This document shows positions 40,140 through 48,827 of a stretch of 54,628 nt of DNA, piece after piece; the stretch's first letter is position 1; the number at the start of each line of letters is the position of its first letter. Origin of the DNA: an uncultured Bacteroidales bacterium. GTDB taxonomy: Bacteria; Bacteroidota; Bacteroidia; Bacteroidales; UBA932. A program made the translations under genes and the position numbers. The stretch covers positions 1-54,628 of the forward strand of contig CAMHKQ010000014.1 of the NCBI GenBank assembly GCA_946185745.1, written 5' to 3'. The notes beneath the pieces were generated by a model. The model was not told the DNA's origin and made no database searches. It saw only the letters and a program-made list of their open reading frames with translations.

Positions 40140-41030
40140 CTAGAAGAATACCACCTCTTTCCCTTCGATGGCGCTCATGAGGCTGTTGCCGAGACGGCTC
40201 ACGCCGAAACGGAAAGTCTCCTTGTTCATCCATTCGGGGCCGAGGATTTCGATGCCGATGTGATAGTAGCAGAGGGCGTCCTTGGCATTGGAGATGCCGC
40301 CGGCGGCCTTGAAGCCGACCTTGCGGCCGGTCTTGAGGTAGAAAGCCTTGATGCATTCGCACATGACGTACGCCGCCTCGGGAGTGGCGTTCACATCCAC
40401 CTTGCCGGTACTGGTCTTGATGAAATCGGCTCCGGCCTCCATCGCCAGGAAAGAAGCCTCTGCGATGTTTTCGGGAGAGCCGAGCAGACCGGTCTCGAGG
40501 ATGACCTTGAGCACCACGCGGCGTCCGAGCTTCTTGCCGCAGGCGTCAATCGCCGCCTTCATGGCGCGGATCTCGGCGGCTGCAGCTTCCATATCGCCCG
40601 CAAGGAAAGAATTGAGAGCCAATACGATATCCACCTCGTCAGCCCCGTTCTCGACCGCCAGTTCGCACTCGCGCACCTTCACCTCCAGGAAACTCTGCGC
40701 GCTGGGGAAACAGCTCGCCACGGTGGTGACGTGCAGCTCTTCGGAAGGACGGGCAGCCTTTACCACCGGAGCGAAATTGGGATAGACGCACACCGATGCC
40801 GGGAGCGGATAGGAGGGATACTCGCGGCGCAGACGCACCACCTTTTCGACGAATTTCTTCACGCCTTCAGGGGTGTCCTGGGTGCGCAGCGTGGTAAGGT
40901 CCATGAAGGAGAAGCATGTTTTGAGGATTTCGGGTGAGTCGAGATCCTTTTCGCTACCAACGATTTTGCCGAGCGCCGCCTTCATCGCCTCGATGTCGGG
41001 GGCATAATTGTACTTCTGTGAATATGTCAT
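40140..41030 (-). CDS. deoC: Deoxyribose-phosphate aldolase
   Basis: This class I aldolase cleaves 2-deoxyribose-5-phosphate. The 296 aa include DLTTLRTQDTPE, ADEVDIVLALNSFLAGD, VVLKVILETGLL and the Schiff-base lysine region DFIKTSTGKVDVNAT, with KAAGGISNAKDAL at the phosphate site. It matches the longer DeoC subfamily. Its ATG overlaps the stop of the radical SAM gene (ATGA). Confidence 0.96.
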   Translation of the reverse strand: MTYSQKYNYAPDIEAMKAALGKIVGSEKDLDSPEILKTCFSFMDLTTLRTQDTPEGVKKFVEKVVRLRREYPSYPLPASVCVYPNFAPVVKAARPSEELHVTTVASCFPSAQSFLEVKVRECELAVENGADEVDIVLALNSFLAGDMEAAAAEIRAMKAAIDACGKKLGRRVVLKVILETGLLGSPENIAEASFLAMEAGADFIKTSTGKVDVNATPEAAYVMCECIKAFYLKTGRKVGFKAAGGISNAKDALCYYHIGIEILGPEWMNKETFRFGVSRLGNSLMSAIEGKEVVFF

Positions 41031-41782
41031 GACTTTATCTGAATTTTAAACCCTTCATCTATAAGAGGTTGTACCAGCGCGCGCATCTCTTCCCCGGTAA
41101 ACTTGCGCAGGCCCTCCGCCGGAACGGGACGGTCTATGGTGTAGACCATTATTTCGCGCGGACGGATCCGGCGGACAATGTCCATCCACGGCCCGAGCAC
41201 TTCCGGCGAAGAGGAATCGAAACCGGGGGCGCGGAGGAACATGGTCTGGAGAATGAAGTCCCCTTCGAAGGCGGCCAGGTTGCGGACGACGTCCTCTACA
41301 TGGTAATCGCCCTGCGGGCGGTTGATGACCCGGACCAAATCGTCGGTGGGCGCATCCAGTTTCAGGATGGGCTTGTCCACCTTCCGGAGCGCATCATAAA
41401 CCTCTTTCCTGCCGATCATCGTGGCATTCGAGAGCACCGAAACGACAGCATCCGGATAATACCTGTCACGCAGAGCGAGGGTGTCGTCGATTATCTGCGG
41501 GAACTCCGGATTCAAGGTGGGTTCGCCGTCTCCCGAGAAAGTGATGGAGTCGATGGGAACCCCGGCTGCAGCGCATTCCTTGAGCTTCGACTCGAGCGCA
41601 GTACGCACCTTCGAGGCGGAGGGCAGCTTGCTGTCGCCGCGTCCGTCCCGGTTCCAACCGCATTCGCAGTAAATGCAGTCGAAATTACAGATCTTCCCTC
41701 TCTCTGGGAGCAGGTTTATCCCGAGTGAGTTCCCGAGCCGTCTCGACCGTATCGGCCCGAACACTGTCTCTTCGCGCAACAT
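41027..41782 (-). CDS. Radical SAM protein of the COG0731 type
   Basis: This 251-aa protein starts MLREETVFGPIRSRRLGNSL and has the radical SAM cluster CNFDCIYCECGWN (Cx3Cx2C) and SFSGDGEPTLNPEFP. It resembles wyosine-synthesis-like radical SAM proteins of bacteria, whose function is not established. Its N-terminus overlaps the upstream DUF4296 gene by 98 bases in another frame, and the conserved FGPIRSRRLG motif lies inside the overlap, so the overlap is real rather than a start error. It couples to deoC by ATGA. Confidence 0.85.
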   Translation of the reverse strand: MLREETVFGPIRSRRLGNSLGINLLPERGKICNFDCIYCECGWNRDGRGDSKLPSASKVRTALESKLKECAAAGVPIDSITFSGDGEPTLNPEFPQIIDDTLALRDRYYPDAVVSVLSNATMIGRKEVYDALRKVDKPILKLDAPTDDLVRVINRPQGDYHVEDVVRNLAAFEGDFILQTMFLRAPGFDSSSPEVLGPWMDIVRRIRPREIMVYTIDRPVPAEGLRKFTGEEMRALVQPLIDEGFKIQIKS

Positions 41783-42221
41783 ACAATTCTGTTCCTATTA
41801 ACGTATCATGCTGGAAATCAACATATTTAGGAGCATACTTATGGAGGTACTGCTCCAGTTCCTGAATCGCTTTTTCGCGTATGGTTTCCTCTTTTACCGT
41901 GACCAGTTCCTTTTCGAGGATGTCGGCGGCACGTTCGTAAACCTTGGCATATACAGGAGGATACTTCAGGTAGTATTTCAGGCTCTTGTCGTAGTCTTTG
42001 AACGAATAGCCGTATTTGTCAAAAATCAGTCCGTAAAACAGTGTGGTATCGGCATTGCGCCTGGCCGCCCGGTTGTTTGAAATCCACTGGTCGGCAAGCA
42101 GCATTTCAGCAGTGATCCGGGCGAATTTCTTCTCGGGAATCACCTTTGCGCGCTTCCCGCACGCGGAGAGCGCGAGCAGGAGCACAAGTGCGGCCAATGC
42201 GTGTCTTACTGCGGGTCTCAT
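41685..42221 (-). CDS. DUF4296 lipoprotein
   Basis: This 178-aa protein begins MRPAVRHALAALVLLLALSAC, a lipoprotein signal with lipobox LSAC. The core matches DUF4296: EKKFARITAEMLLADQWI, KYGYSFKDYDKSLKYYLKYP and YEKAADILEKEL-type helices. The C-terminal ~35 residues (RDSVRADTVETARELTRDK) are highly charged and fall in the overlap with the radical SAM gene; this tail may be an extension beyond the ordinary family end. It overlaps pheT by 4 bases. Confidence 0.85.
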   Translation of the reverse strand: MRPAVRHALAALVLLLALSACGKRAKVIPEKKFARITAEMLLADQWISNNRAARRNADTTLFYGLIFDKYGYSFKDYDKSLKYYLKYPPVYAKVYERAADILEKELVTVKEETIREKAIQELEQYLHKYAPKYVDFQHDTLIGTELYVARRDSVRADTVETARELTRDKPAPREREDL

Positions 42222-44659
42222 CGAAGTTCGGCGCCGAAATCCTTCTTGTAGCTGTCCAGTATCCTGTTCATTATACGCTCGATATCCTCGTCGGTGAGGG
42301 TGCGGTCGTTGTCACGCAGCACGAAACTCATGGCATACTGTTTCTTTCCGGACGGAATCTTGTCGCCGCGATAAACGTCGAACAGGCCCACCTGGCGGAG
42401 AATATGCTTGGCATTCCTGAACGCAGAAGTGCGGAGTTCGCTGTAGCTGACTTTCTCGTCGAGAAGGAGAGCAAGGTCGCGACGCACCTGCGGGAACTGC
42501 GGAAGCTCGCTGAAGGTAATCTTGCCCCTCTTGATGAGCGTGAAGAGCTCGTTCCAGTTGATCTCGCATGCAACCACCTCCTGCTTGATGCCGAAGCGCT
42601 TCGCAAGAGCGGGTTTGACCACGCCGATGACGGCCAGCTGCCTGTTCGAGCCGGGAAGGCAGTATTTCAGTCCTTCGGAGAAGACGTCTTCGGGGGCGGG
42701 GGCGGACGGGAGCTGATAAAGATCGATTCCGTAGCGCTTCAGGAGCAGCTCAAGATAACCTTTGAGCTGGTAGAAATCGCCCTTGCGTGCCGCCGCGTCC
42801 CAGTTCTTTTCGGGGGTTCCGCTCATGAACAGGGCGAAGCAGGGATGCTCTTCGTAGCCTTCGAGGGTCTCGGAGGTCTTTTCGGGAATACGCTGATATA
42901 CCGAACCGTACTCGAATGTCTTGATGCGGTAGATCTGACGGTTCACGTTGTATGCGACCACCTCGAGGCCGTTCATGATGAGGGTCTGCCTCATTACGGC
43001 GAGATCGGAGCTGAGCGGATTTACGATGTGTACGCAGCGCTCCGCCGGGAATGCGGTCATGTCCTTGTAGTAGTCTTCCTTCGTGAGCGAGTTGTTCATG
43101 GTTTCGGTGAAGCCGTTGGCAGCCAGGAAGTTGCTTATCTGGTTGCGGATGGCTTCGGGATCGGGCTTGGGGGTGGCGTTCACGCTCATCTTCATGTGAT
43201 GCGGAAGCGCGATGTTGTCGTAGCCGTAGATCCTGAGGATTTCCTCGACGACGTCCGCGGGGCGGTAAACGTCTATCATGTAGGAAGGAGCCTCGACGGT
43301 AGCGCCGTGCTCGTCTTTCTTCAGGAACTCGTAACGGAGGGCGTTAAGGATGGTTTCGATCGCCTCGCGGCCAATCTTCTGGCCCACAAACGCATCGATA
43401 CGGTCATAATCGATATCGATTACCTTGTGCTCTATCTTCTTCGGGTACACTTCCTGTATGCCACCTTCCACATGGCCGCCGGCCAGTTCGAGCACCAGCA
43501 GGGCCGCGCGCTTGAGGGCGTAGATGACCACGTCGGGGTCGCATCCGCGCTCGTAACGGAACGAGGCGTCGGTCTGCAGGCCCTGGCTCTTGGAGGTGCG
43601 GCGGATGCTTGCGGGATCGAAATAGGCGCTTTCGATGAACAGGTCGGTAGTGGATTCGCTCACACCGCTTTCCTCGCCGCCGAACACGCCGGCTATGCAC
43701 ATCGGACCTTCCGCGTTGGCAATCACCATGTCGGTGGCGCTGAGCTTGCGGTCCACCCCGTCGAGCGTACGGATGGGTTCGCCTTCGGCGGCCCTGCGGA
43801 CTATCACCTTTCCGCCCTTGATCTTGGAGGCGTCGAAGGTGTGCAGCGGCTGCCCCAGTTCGAACAGCACGAAATTGGAGATATCCACCACGTTGTTGAT
43901 GGGATGCAGGCCTATGCTGAGAAGTTTATGCTGCAGCCATTCGGGGGAAGGACCGACCTTTATTCCCCTGATGGTGAGGCCGGTATAGCGGGGTGCGCCT
44001 TCGCTGTCGAGCACCTCGACGGGGATGCCTTCTCCCTCACCCGCCCTGAAGGCGGACACATCGGGATAGTTGATTCCGCCCCTCTTCTTGTTCAGGGCCA
44101 TCCAGGCATATATGTCGCGGGCTACACCCATGTGGGAAGCCGCATCTACCCTGTTTGCGGTAAGCTCGTACTCTATCACGGCCATGGTCTTAAGGTGCAG
44201 ATACTCCTTTGCGGGGGTGCCTACCTTGGCGTCGGCCGGGAGCACCATGATACCGTCGTGGCTGGTGCCTATGCCAAGTTCGTCCTCGGCGCAGATCATG
44301 CCGAACGACTCGACTCCGCGGATCTTGCTCTTCTTTATCTTGAAATCTCCGGGGAGCACGGCGCCTATCCTTGCGAAGAGCACCTTCTGTCCGGCAGCCA
44401 CGTTGGGGGCGCCGCACACTACGGTGAGGGGCTCTCCGGTACCGTCGTCGACTTTGGTCACATGGAGATGGTCGGAATCGGGATGGGGCTCGCATTCAAG
44501 TACATGCGCCACTACCACGCCTGCGAGTCCGCCGGGGACTTCCTCCTCTTCCTCGACACCGGCAACTTCAATGCCGATATTAGTCATCACCTCGGCCACC
44601 TGTGCGGGCGTGAGGTCACAGTCGAGATACTCCTTAAGCCAATTGTAAGAAACTTTCAT
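42218..44659 (-). CDS. pheT: Phenylalanyl-tRNA synthetase beta subunit
   Basis: The 813-aa beta chain of the alpha2-beta2 enzyme contains an N-terminal tRNA-binding domain (AGVVVAHVLECEPHPDSDHLHV), B3/B4 editing region, B5 domain (around 400-475), a catalytic-like core and a C-terminal FDX-ACB anticodon-binding domain. pheS is not adjacent here. The gene lies 3 bases downstream of ftsY. Long antisense frames across this gene are composition artefacts. Confidence 0.97.
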   Translation of the reverse strand: MKVSYNWLKEYLDCDLTPAQVAEVMTNIGIEVAGVEEEEEVPGGLAGVVVAHVLECEPHPDSDHLHVTKVDDGTGEPLTVVCGAPNVAAGQKVLFARIGAVLPGDFKIKKSKIRGVESFGMICAEDELGIGTSHDGIMVLPADAKVGTPAKEYLHLKTMAVIEYELTANRVDAASHMGVARDIYAWMALNKKRGGINYPDVSAFRAGEGEGIPVEVLDSEGAPRYTGLTIRGIKVGPSPEWLQHKLLSIGLHPINNVVDISNFVLFELGQPLHTFDASKIKGGKVIVRRAAEGEPIRTLDGVDRKLSATDMVIANAEGPMCIAGVFGGEESGVSESTTDLFIESAYFDPASIRRTSKSQGLQTDASFRYERGCDPDVVIYALKRAALLVLELAGGHVEGGIQEVYPKKIEHKVIDIDYDRIDAFVGQKIGREAIETILNALRYEFLKKDEHGATVEAPSYMIDVYRPADVVEEILRIYGYDNIALPHHMKMSVNATPKPDPEAIRNQISNFLAANGFTETMNNSLTKEDYYKDMTAFPAERCVHIVNPLSSDLAVMRQTLIMNGLEVVAYNVNRQIYRIKTFEYGSVYQRIPEKTSETLEGYEEHPCFALFMSGTPEKNWDAAARKGDFYQLKGYLELLLKRYGIDLYQLPSAPAPEDVFSEGLKYCLPGSNRQLAVIGVVKPALAKRFGIKQEVVACEINWNELFTLIKRGKITFSELPQFPQVRRDLALLLDEKVSYSELRTSAFRNAKHILRQVGLFDVYRGDKIPSGKKQYAMSFVLRDNDRTLTDEDIERIMNRILDSYKKDFGAELR

Positions 44660-44662
44660 ATG

Positions 44663-45556
44663 TTATTGTTTTTTTATGTCTTCGGGGTTGAACAGACTTT
44701 CCACGAACTCGGAGCGGTCGAAGGGTTTCAGGTCGTCGATGCCCTCTCCGGTGCCTATGAACCTCACCGGGGTGCCGAAACTGTCCGTGAGGCCCACTAC
44801 CACGCCGCCCTTTGCGGTGCCGTCCAGCTTGGTGACTACCATGGAGGTGACGGTGGTGGCGCGTGCGAACTCCCTGGCTTGCTGGAAGGCGTTCTGGCCG
44901 GTGGAGGCGTCGAGGATGAGCATCACTTCGTCGGGTGCGCCCGGGAAAGCCTTGCCGCACACGTTGCGGATCTTGCTCAGCTCGTTCATGAGGTCGGTGC
45001 GGTTGTGCAGACGGCCGGCGGTGTCGATGAGCACGACGTCGGCACCCTTTGCCACGGCGCTCTTCACCGTGTCGAAGGCGACTGAGGCGGGATCGGCCCC
45101 CATTTTCTGCTTGACTATGTCCACTCCGGCGCGCTGCGCCCAGATGTCCAGCTGGTCCACTGCGGCCGCGCGGAAAGTGTCGGCGGCGCCCAGCATCACC
45201 TTCTTGCCCTGGCTCTTAAACATGTGCGCCAGCTTGCCGATGGTGGTGGTCTTGCCCACTCCGTTCACGCCGACCACGAGGATGACATAGGGCTTGCGGT
45301 CCATTACCATGGGGCCTGCCCCCTCGACGTCGAGCAGTTTGCCTATTTCGTCGCGCAGATAACCCACCAGCTCGTCGAAGGACATCATCTTGTCCCTGGC
45401 GACGCGCTCCTCCAGATTGTCGATGATCTTGAGCGTGGTATCCACGCCCATGTCACTTTCTATCAGGGCCTCCTCTATGTTGTCCAGGGTATCGTCGTCA
45501 ACTCTGGACTTCCCGGCCACGGCGCGGGTCAGCTTTTGAAAGAAATTCAGTGCCAT
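44663..45556 (-). CDS. ftsY: Signal recognition particle receptor FtsY
   Basis: This GTPase receives SRP-ribosome complexes at the membrane. The 297 aa have an N-domain (MALNFFQKLTRAVAGKSRVD) and a G-domain with GVNGVGKTTTIGKLA, DTFRAAAVDQL, DTAGRL, TKLDGTAKGGVVVG. It lacks the long acidic A-domain found in enterobacteria. I chose the ATG at 45554-45556; an upstream TTG (45574) lies inside the predicted promoter box at 45572-45579. Confidence 0.96.
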   Translation of the reverse strand: MALNFFQKLTRAVAGKSRVDDDTLDNIEEALIESDMGVDTTLKIIDNLEERVARDKMMSFDELVGYLRDEIGKLLDVEGAGPMVMDRKPYVILVVGVNGVGKTTTIGKLAHMFKSQGKKVMLGAADTFRAAAVDQLDIWAQRAGVDIVKQKMGADPASVAFDTVKSAVAKGADVVLIDTAGRLHNRTDLMNELSKIRNVCGKAFPGAPDEVMLILDASTGQNAFQQAREFARATTVTSMVVTKLDGTAKGGVVVGLTDSFGTPVRFIGTGEGIDDLKPFDRSEFVESLFNPEDIKKQ

Positions 45557-45571
45557 ACTGTCTGCAATCAA

Positions 45572-45579
45572 CAAATATA
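45572..45579 (-). promoter_or_regulatory. -7 promoter box of ftsY
   Basis: The minus strand reads TATATTTG about 16 bases before the ftsY ATG. It heads the transcript ftsY-pheT-DUF4296-radical SAM-deoC. Confidence 0.6.
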
Positions 45580-45598
45580 ATCATTTTAAAGCAAAAAT

Positions 45599-45625
45599 GG
45601 AGCCGCTCCGGCATGGAACGGCCCC
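45599..45625 (-). terminator. Terminator at the end of the thrS-to-DUF4295 operon
   Basis: GGAGCCGCTCC and GGAACGGCCCC pair with two mismatches around GGCAT. On the minus strand a T-rich run follows the stem. It separates the DUF4295 gene from the ftsY promoter. Confidence 0.65.
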
Positions 45626-45647
45626 AATTTCAGATAATGATTATGTT

Positions 45648-45809
45648 TTACTTCTTATTTGCGAAGTAATCCTTGGCCTTGTCGGCGTCTACAAGCTGCT
45701 CCGTGAAGACATAGGCTCCGGTCTTGGGAGACTTGTCCATGCGGATGCACTTGACCATGCTCCTGGAGCCGGCCTTTGCTGCGAATGTTGCAACGGCTTT
45801 CTTTGCCAT
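45648..45809 (-). CDS. DUF4295 protein
   Basis: A 53-aa basic protein beginning MAKKAVATFAAKAGSRSMVK and ending KAKDYFANKK. DUF4295 is a Bacteroidetes family usually encoded after rpmG and before ftsY, exactly as here. The N-terminus resembles small ribosomal proteins, so a ribosome-associated role is plausible but not established. It lies 14 bases after rpmG. Confidence 0.92.
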   Translation of the reverse strand: MAKKAVATFAAKAGSRSMVKCIRMDKSPKTGAYVFTEQLVDADKAKDYFANKK

Positions 45810-45823
45810 AATCTATTCTCCTT

Positions 45824-46012
45824 TTACTTTATTTCACGATGAACGGTGACCTTCTTGAGGAAAGGATTGTATTTCTTGCGCTCGAGACGGTCGGGAGTGT
45901 TCTTCTTGTTCTTGGTAGTGATGTAACGAGACATTCCGGGAACACCGCTTTCTTTCTGCTCGGTGCACTCGAGGATGACCTGCACCCTGTTTCCTTTTGC
46001 TTTCTTTGCCAT
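45824..46012 (-). CDS. rpmG: 50S ribosomal protein L33
   Basis: 62 aa, [20 protein letters not shown], followed by [20 protein letters not shown], the signature of L33. Only one cysteine is present (Cys16), so this is the zinc-free type. Between rpmB and DUF4295 in one operon. Confidence 0.95.
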   Translation of the reverse strand: MAKKAKGNRVQVILECTEQKESGVPGMSRYITTKNKKNTPDRLERKKYNPFLKKVTVHREIK

Positions 46013-46024
46013 AATTCAAAAAAT

Positions 46025-46267
46025 TTAAACAAGGTCTACATATCCTGCCTTGCGGGCCTTTGCGAGAGTGGCGTCGAGGCCGTTCTTCTCGATTTCCCTG
46101 ATACCCTTGCAGGACACTTTAAGGGTGATGTACCTCTGCTCCGCCTCGCTCCAGAACTTCTTGTTCTTGAGGTTGAGGGAGAAGTCGCGCTTGGTACGCA
46201 GCTTGGAATGGGCAACATTGTTGCCTTTCATTCTTTTCCTTCCGGTTATTTGACAAACTTTTGCCAT
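46025..46267 (-). CDS. rpmB: 50S ribosomal protein L28
   Basis: 80 aa starting MAKVCQITGRKRMKGNNVAH, followed by SKLRTKRDFSLNLKNKKFW and LKVSCKGIREIEKNGLDATL. The ATG at 46267 is chosen over a longer frame because the family starts here. 25 bases downstream of lepB, likely co-transcribed. Confidence 0.96.
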   Translation of the reverse strand: MAKVCQITGRKRMKGNNVAHSKLRTKRDFSLNLKNKKFWSEAEQRYITLKVSCKGIREIEKNGLDATLAKARKAGYVDLV

Positions 46268-46292
46268 GACTTTATAATTTTTAATTTTTATT

Positions 46293-47624
46293 TCATTTTG
46301 CAGGCCGCACAAACTTCAAGAATCTGCGCCACCTTATGTTTTGCGGGAAATGTTTCCCGCGTACTGTCGAGAGCCAAATCACAGACGGGGTTCCGACGAT
46401 GTGGTCTTCGGGGACAAAGCCCCAGTACCTGGAGTCGAGGGAATTGTGCCTGTTGTCTCCCATCATAAAGTAGTAGTCCTGAGCGAAGGTATAAGTGCCT
46501 TCTTCCAGAGCCTTTTCGGGATCGTGATGTTCATAGTCGCGGATAAGCCTCTCATACAGAGGGTAATTCTCTTCGGTTAGTTCCACCGTAACACCCTTTT
46601 TGGGGATCCAGAGCGGACCGAAGAAATCGCGCGTCCAATGATAGTTTTCGCTGAAGGGGAAAATGGAGAGATATCCATCCGGTTCATCGGCCGGATACCT
46701 GTCCAGATTCGCTTCCACGCTGACCACGTTGCTGTAAGACTCGATCTGCAAGAGCATTTCCTCTGTGAGCGGCATTGCCGGATAACCGGGCAGGCTCGCA
46801 TCGAAATAGAGCTCCTCGAGATTCAGGCCCAGCTTGGACAGAACCTTTGTATTGATTCTGCCGCCGGACGTCGTGACCCTGTAGCTGAGCTGCTGGCCGT
46901 CATAGACCTTTTGCTTTTCGCCGTTCACCCAAACGAAGCCCTCACGGACTTCAAGGGTGTCGCCGCTCACGGCCACACATCTTTTCACGTAGTGGTCTTT
47001 CTTGTCCGAAGGACGGACAATCACGGGACCCAGATTGTCAATGACCTGTTTTCTCCCCATCATGCGGCAAAGGGCGTAATAGTCTTCTGCCGGGGCTTTC
47101 CGGAGAACGGTATCTCCGTTGGGGAAGCCGAAAACCACACAGTCTCCGCGTCTTACTTCCCTGAAACCTTTCAGCCGCCTGTAATCATTTTGAATGAGTG
47201 TCGAATATGACTCCTTTCCAAAGATTACGTTGTGCGTAAAGGGTATGGTCAGGGGCGTCTGGGGAACGCGTGGCCCATATGTCAATTTGCTCACGAAGAG
47301 ATGGTCTCCGGTATAGAGAGTACTCTCCATCGAGGAAGAAGGAATCTTGAATGCCTGAAAGAAGAACATATTGATGAAGGTGACCACGATTACCGCGAAG
47401 ACGATGGCGTCAAGCCAGTCGTTTGCAGCACTGTGTTTTTCGCCTTCCTTGTAGCGTTTTTTCCAGAAGTTCCAATGCACCTTCCGAGTGATGAAGATGT
47501 CAAAGACAACTACCAGGCCGAACAGCCACCAGAAGTTCCCCAGCCAGACGACCCACAGGACGTAGAGCAAAGCCCAGAAAGTGAACTTTGTCCACTTGTT
47601 TCCCGTGAATTCCTTCAGGCTCAC
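46293..47624 (-). CDS. lepB: Signal peptidase I
   Basis: This membrane serine protease removes signal peptides. The 443 aa are longer than in E. coli, with N-terminal TM segments (about 14-45 and 71-90), the catalytic serine in AFKIPSSSMESTL (Ser98), the general-base lysine in YVKRCVAVSGDT, and GDNRHNSLDSRYWGFVP at the end of the fold. A large insert between the last two blocks is typical of Bacteroidetes. The start is GTG (47622-47624). It is part of the ribosomal-protein operon. Confidence 0.95.
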   Translation of the reverse strand: MSLKEFTGNKWTKFTFWALLYVLWVVWLGNFWWLFGLVVVFDIFITRKVHWNFWKKRYKEGEKHSAANDWLDAIVFAVIVVTFINMFFFQAFKIPSSSMESTLYTGDHLFVSKLTYGPRVPQTPLTIPFTHNVIFGKESYSTLIQNDYRRLKGFREVRRGDCVVFGFPNGDTVLRKAPAEDYYALCRMMGRKQVIDNLGPVIVRPSDKKDHYVKRCVAVSGDTLEVREGFVWVNGEKQKVYDGQQLSYRVTTSGGRINTKVLSKLGLNLEELYFDASLPGYPAMPLTEEMLLQIESYSNVVSVEANLDRYPADEPDGYLSIFPFSENYHWTRDFFGPLWIPKKGVTVELTEENYPLYERLIRDYEHHDPEKALEEGTYTFAQDYYFMMGDNRHNSLDSRYWGFVPEDHIVGTPSVIWLSTVRGKHFPQNIRWRRFLKFVRPAK

Positions 47625-47634
47625 AACTTTATTG

Positions 47635-47979
47635 CTACTTTACAGATTTTACGATGGCTTCGAAAGCCTGAGGATTATTCATGGCCAGATCGGCGAGCAC
47701 CTTGCGGTTGAGGCCGATGTTCTCCTTGGCGAGTTTGCCCATGAACTGGGAGTAGGTAAGGCCATACTGGCGTGCGGCGGCGTTGATGCGCTGGATCCAG
47801 AGGGCACGGAAAGCACCCTTCTTGCGGCGACGGTCGCGATACGCGTAGGAAAGACCTTTTTCGTAGGTGTTCTTAGCAACGGTCCAGACATTGTTCCTGG
47901 CGCCGAAATTGCCGCGGGTTCTGCTGAGAACCTTCTTGCGGCGAGCCCTGGAGGCTACAGAGTTTACACTTCTTGGCAT
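47635..47979 (-). CDS. rplT: 50S ribosomal protein L20
   Basis: 114 aa starting [20 protein letters not shown], with [20 protein letters not shown] and [20 protein letters not shown]. It assembles early into the 50S subunit. Order infC-rpmI-rplT is conserved. 12 bases after rpmI. Confidence 0.97.
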   Translation of the reverse strand: MPRSVNSVASRARRKKVLSRTRGNFGARNNVWTVAKNTYEKGLSYAYRDRRRKKGAFRALWIQRINAAARQYGLTYSQFMGKLAKENIGLNRKVLADLAMNNPQAFEAIVKSVK

Positions 47980-47991
47980 GATTCTTTGCTT

Positions 47992-48186
47992 TTAGAGGAC
48001 TAACAATTCCTTGACCTGCTTGACGTTGGTCTTGTCGAGGATAGCGAAATGATCAAGATTGCGTTTCTGCTTCTTGGTCTTCTTGGTGAGGATGTGGCTG
48101 TGGTAAGCGTGCTTCCTCTTGATTTTTCCCGATCCGGTAAGCGCGAAACGCTTTTTGGCACCGGAGTTGGTTTTAAGCTTTGCCAT
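47992..48186 (-). CDS. rpmI: 50S ribosomal protein L35
   Basis: 64 aa, [20 protein letters not shown], then [21 protein letters not shown] chose the ATG at 48184-48186 because the family starts with MxKxKT; an upstream in-frame extension into the intergenic region has no support. 44 bases after infC. Confidence 0.95.
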   Translation of the reverse strand: MAKLKTNSGAKKRFALTGSGKIKRKHAYHSHILTKKTKKQKRNLDHFAILDKTNVKQVKELLVL

Positions 48187-48230
48187 TTTGTTTGGTTTTA
48201 AATTAATATTACAATTACCGTTCACACGGA

Positions 48231-48824
48231 TTATTTCTTTTTAACCGGGGCGATCATGATGTTCATGCGCTTGCCCTCGAGGGTGGGCATGGTCTCGGCC
48301 CTGCCGAACTCTTCCAGTTCCACCGCAAAGCGGAGCAGCTGTTTCTCGCCCTGGTCTTTGAACATGATGCTGCGGCCCCTGAAGAAGATTGTAGCCTTAA
48401 CCTTGGAACCCTCCTGGAGGAACTCCTGGGCGTGCTTGAGCTTGAACTGAAAGTCGTGCTCGTCGGTATTGGGCCCGAAGCGGATTTCCTTGATGACCAC
48501 CTTGGTGGAGTTGGCCTTCATCTCCTTGGCCCTCTTCTTCTGCTGGTAGCTGTACTTTTGGTAATCCAGAATCTTGCAGACTGGGGGATCGGCCTTGGCG
48601 CTTATCTCCACCAGATCAAGCTCCATTTCGTCCGCCATTGCGAGAGCCTTCGAGATCGGATAGATGCCCGGTTCGGGGATGTTGTCTCCTACGAGACGCA
48701 CCTGTACGGCATGAATCTGATTGTTGATCGCAAGTTCGTTCTCGTCTTTCTTCTGGTTCAGACGGGGGTCCTGCTTGCGTCCGCCCGGTTTGTAGGTGGG
48801 CTTCGGTCTGTAAGGTCCTGGCAT
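48231..48824 (-). CDS. infC: Translation initiation factor IF-3
   Basis: 197 aa. After a basic N-terminal extension ([20 protein letters not shown]) come the IF-3 N-domain ([20 protein letters not shown]) and C-domain ([38 protein letters not shown]). It discriminates initiator tRNA on the 30S subunit. Here the start is an ordinary ATG. It follows thrS by 3 bases. Confidence 0.96.
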   Translation of the reverse strand: MPGPYRPKPTYKPGGRKQDPRLNQKKDENELAINNQIHAVQVRLVGDNIPEPGIYPISKALAMADEMELDLVEISAKADPPVCKILDYQKYSYQQKKRAKEMKANSTKVVIKEIRFGPNTDEHDFQFKLKHAQEFLQEGSKVKATIFFRGRSIMFKDQGEKQLLRFAVELEEFGRAETMPTLEGKRMNIMIAPVKKK

Positions 48825-48827
48825 TAA

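Noticed and set aside
42146..45085. A 979-codon plus-strand open frame
   Set aside because: It lies opposite pheT and ftsY, has low-complexity His/Val/Gly composition and no domain; it is an artefact of GC-rich antisense sequence.
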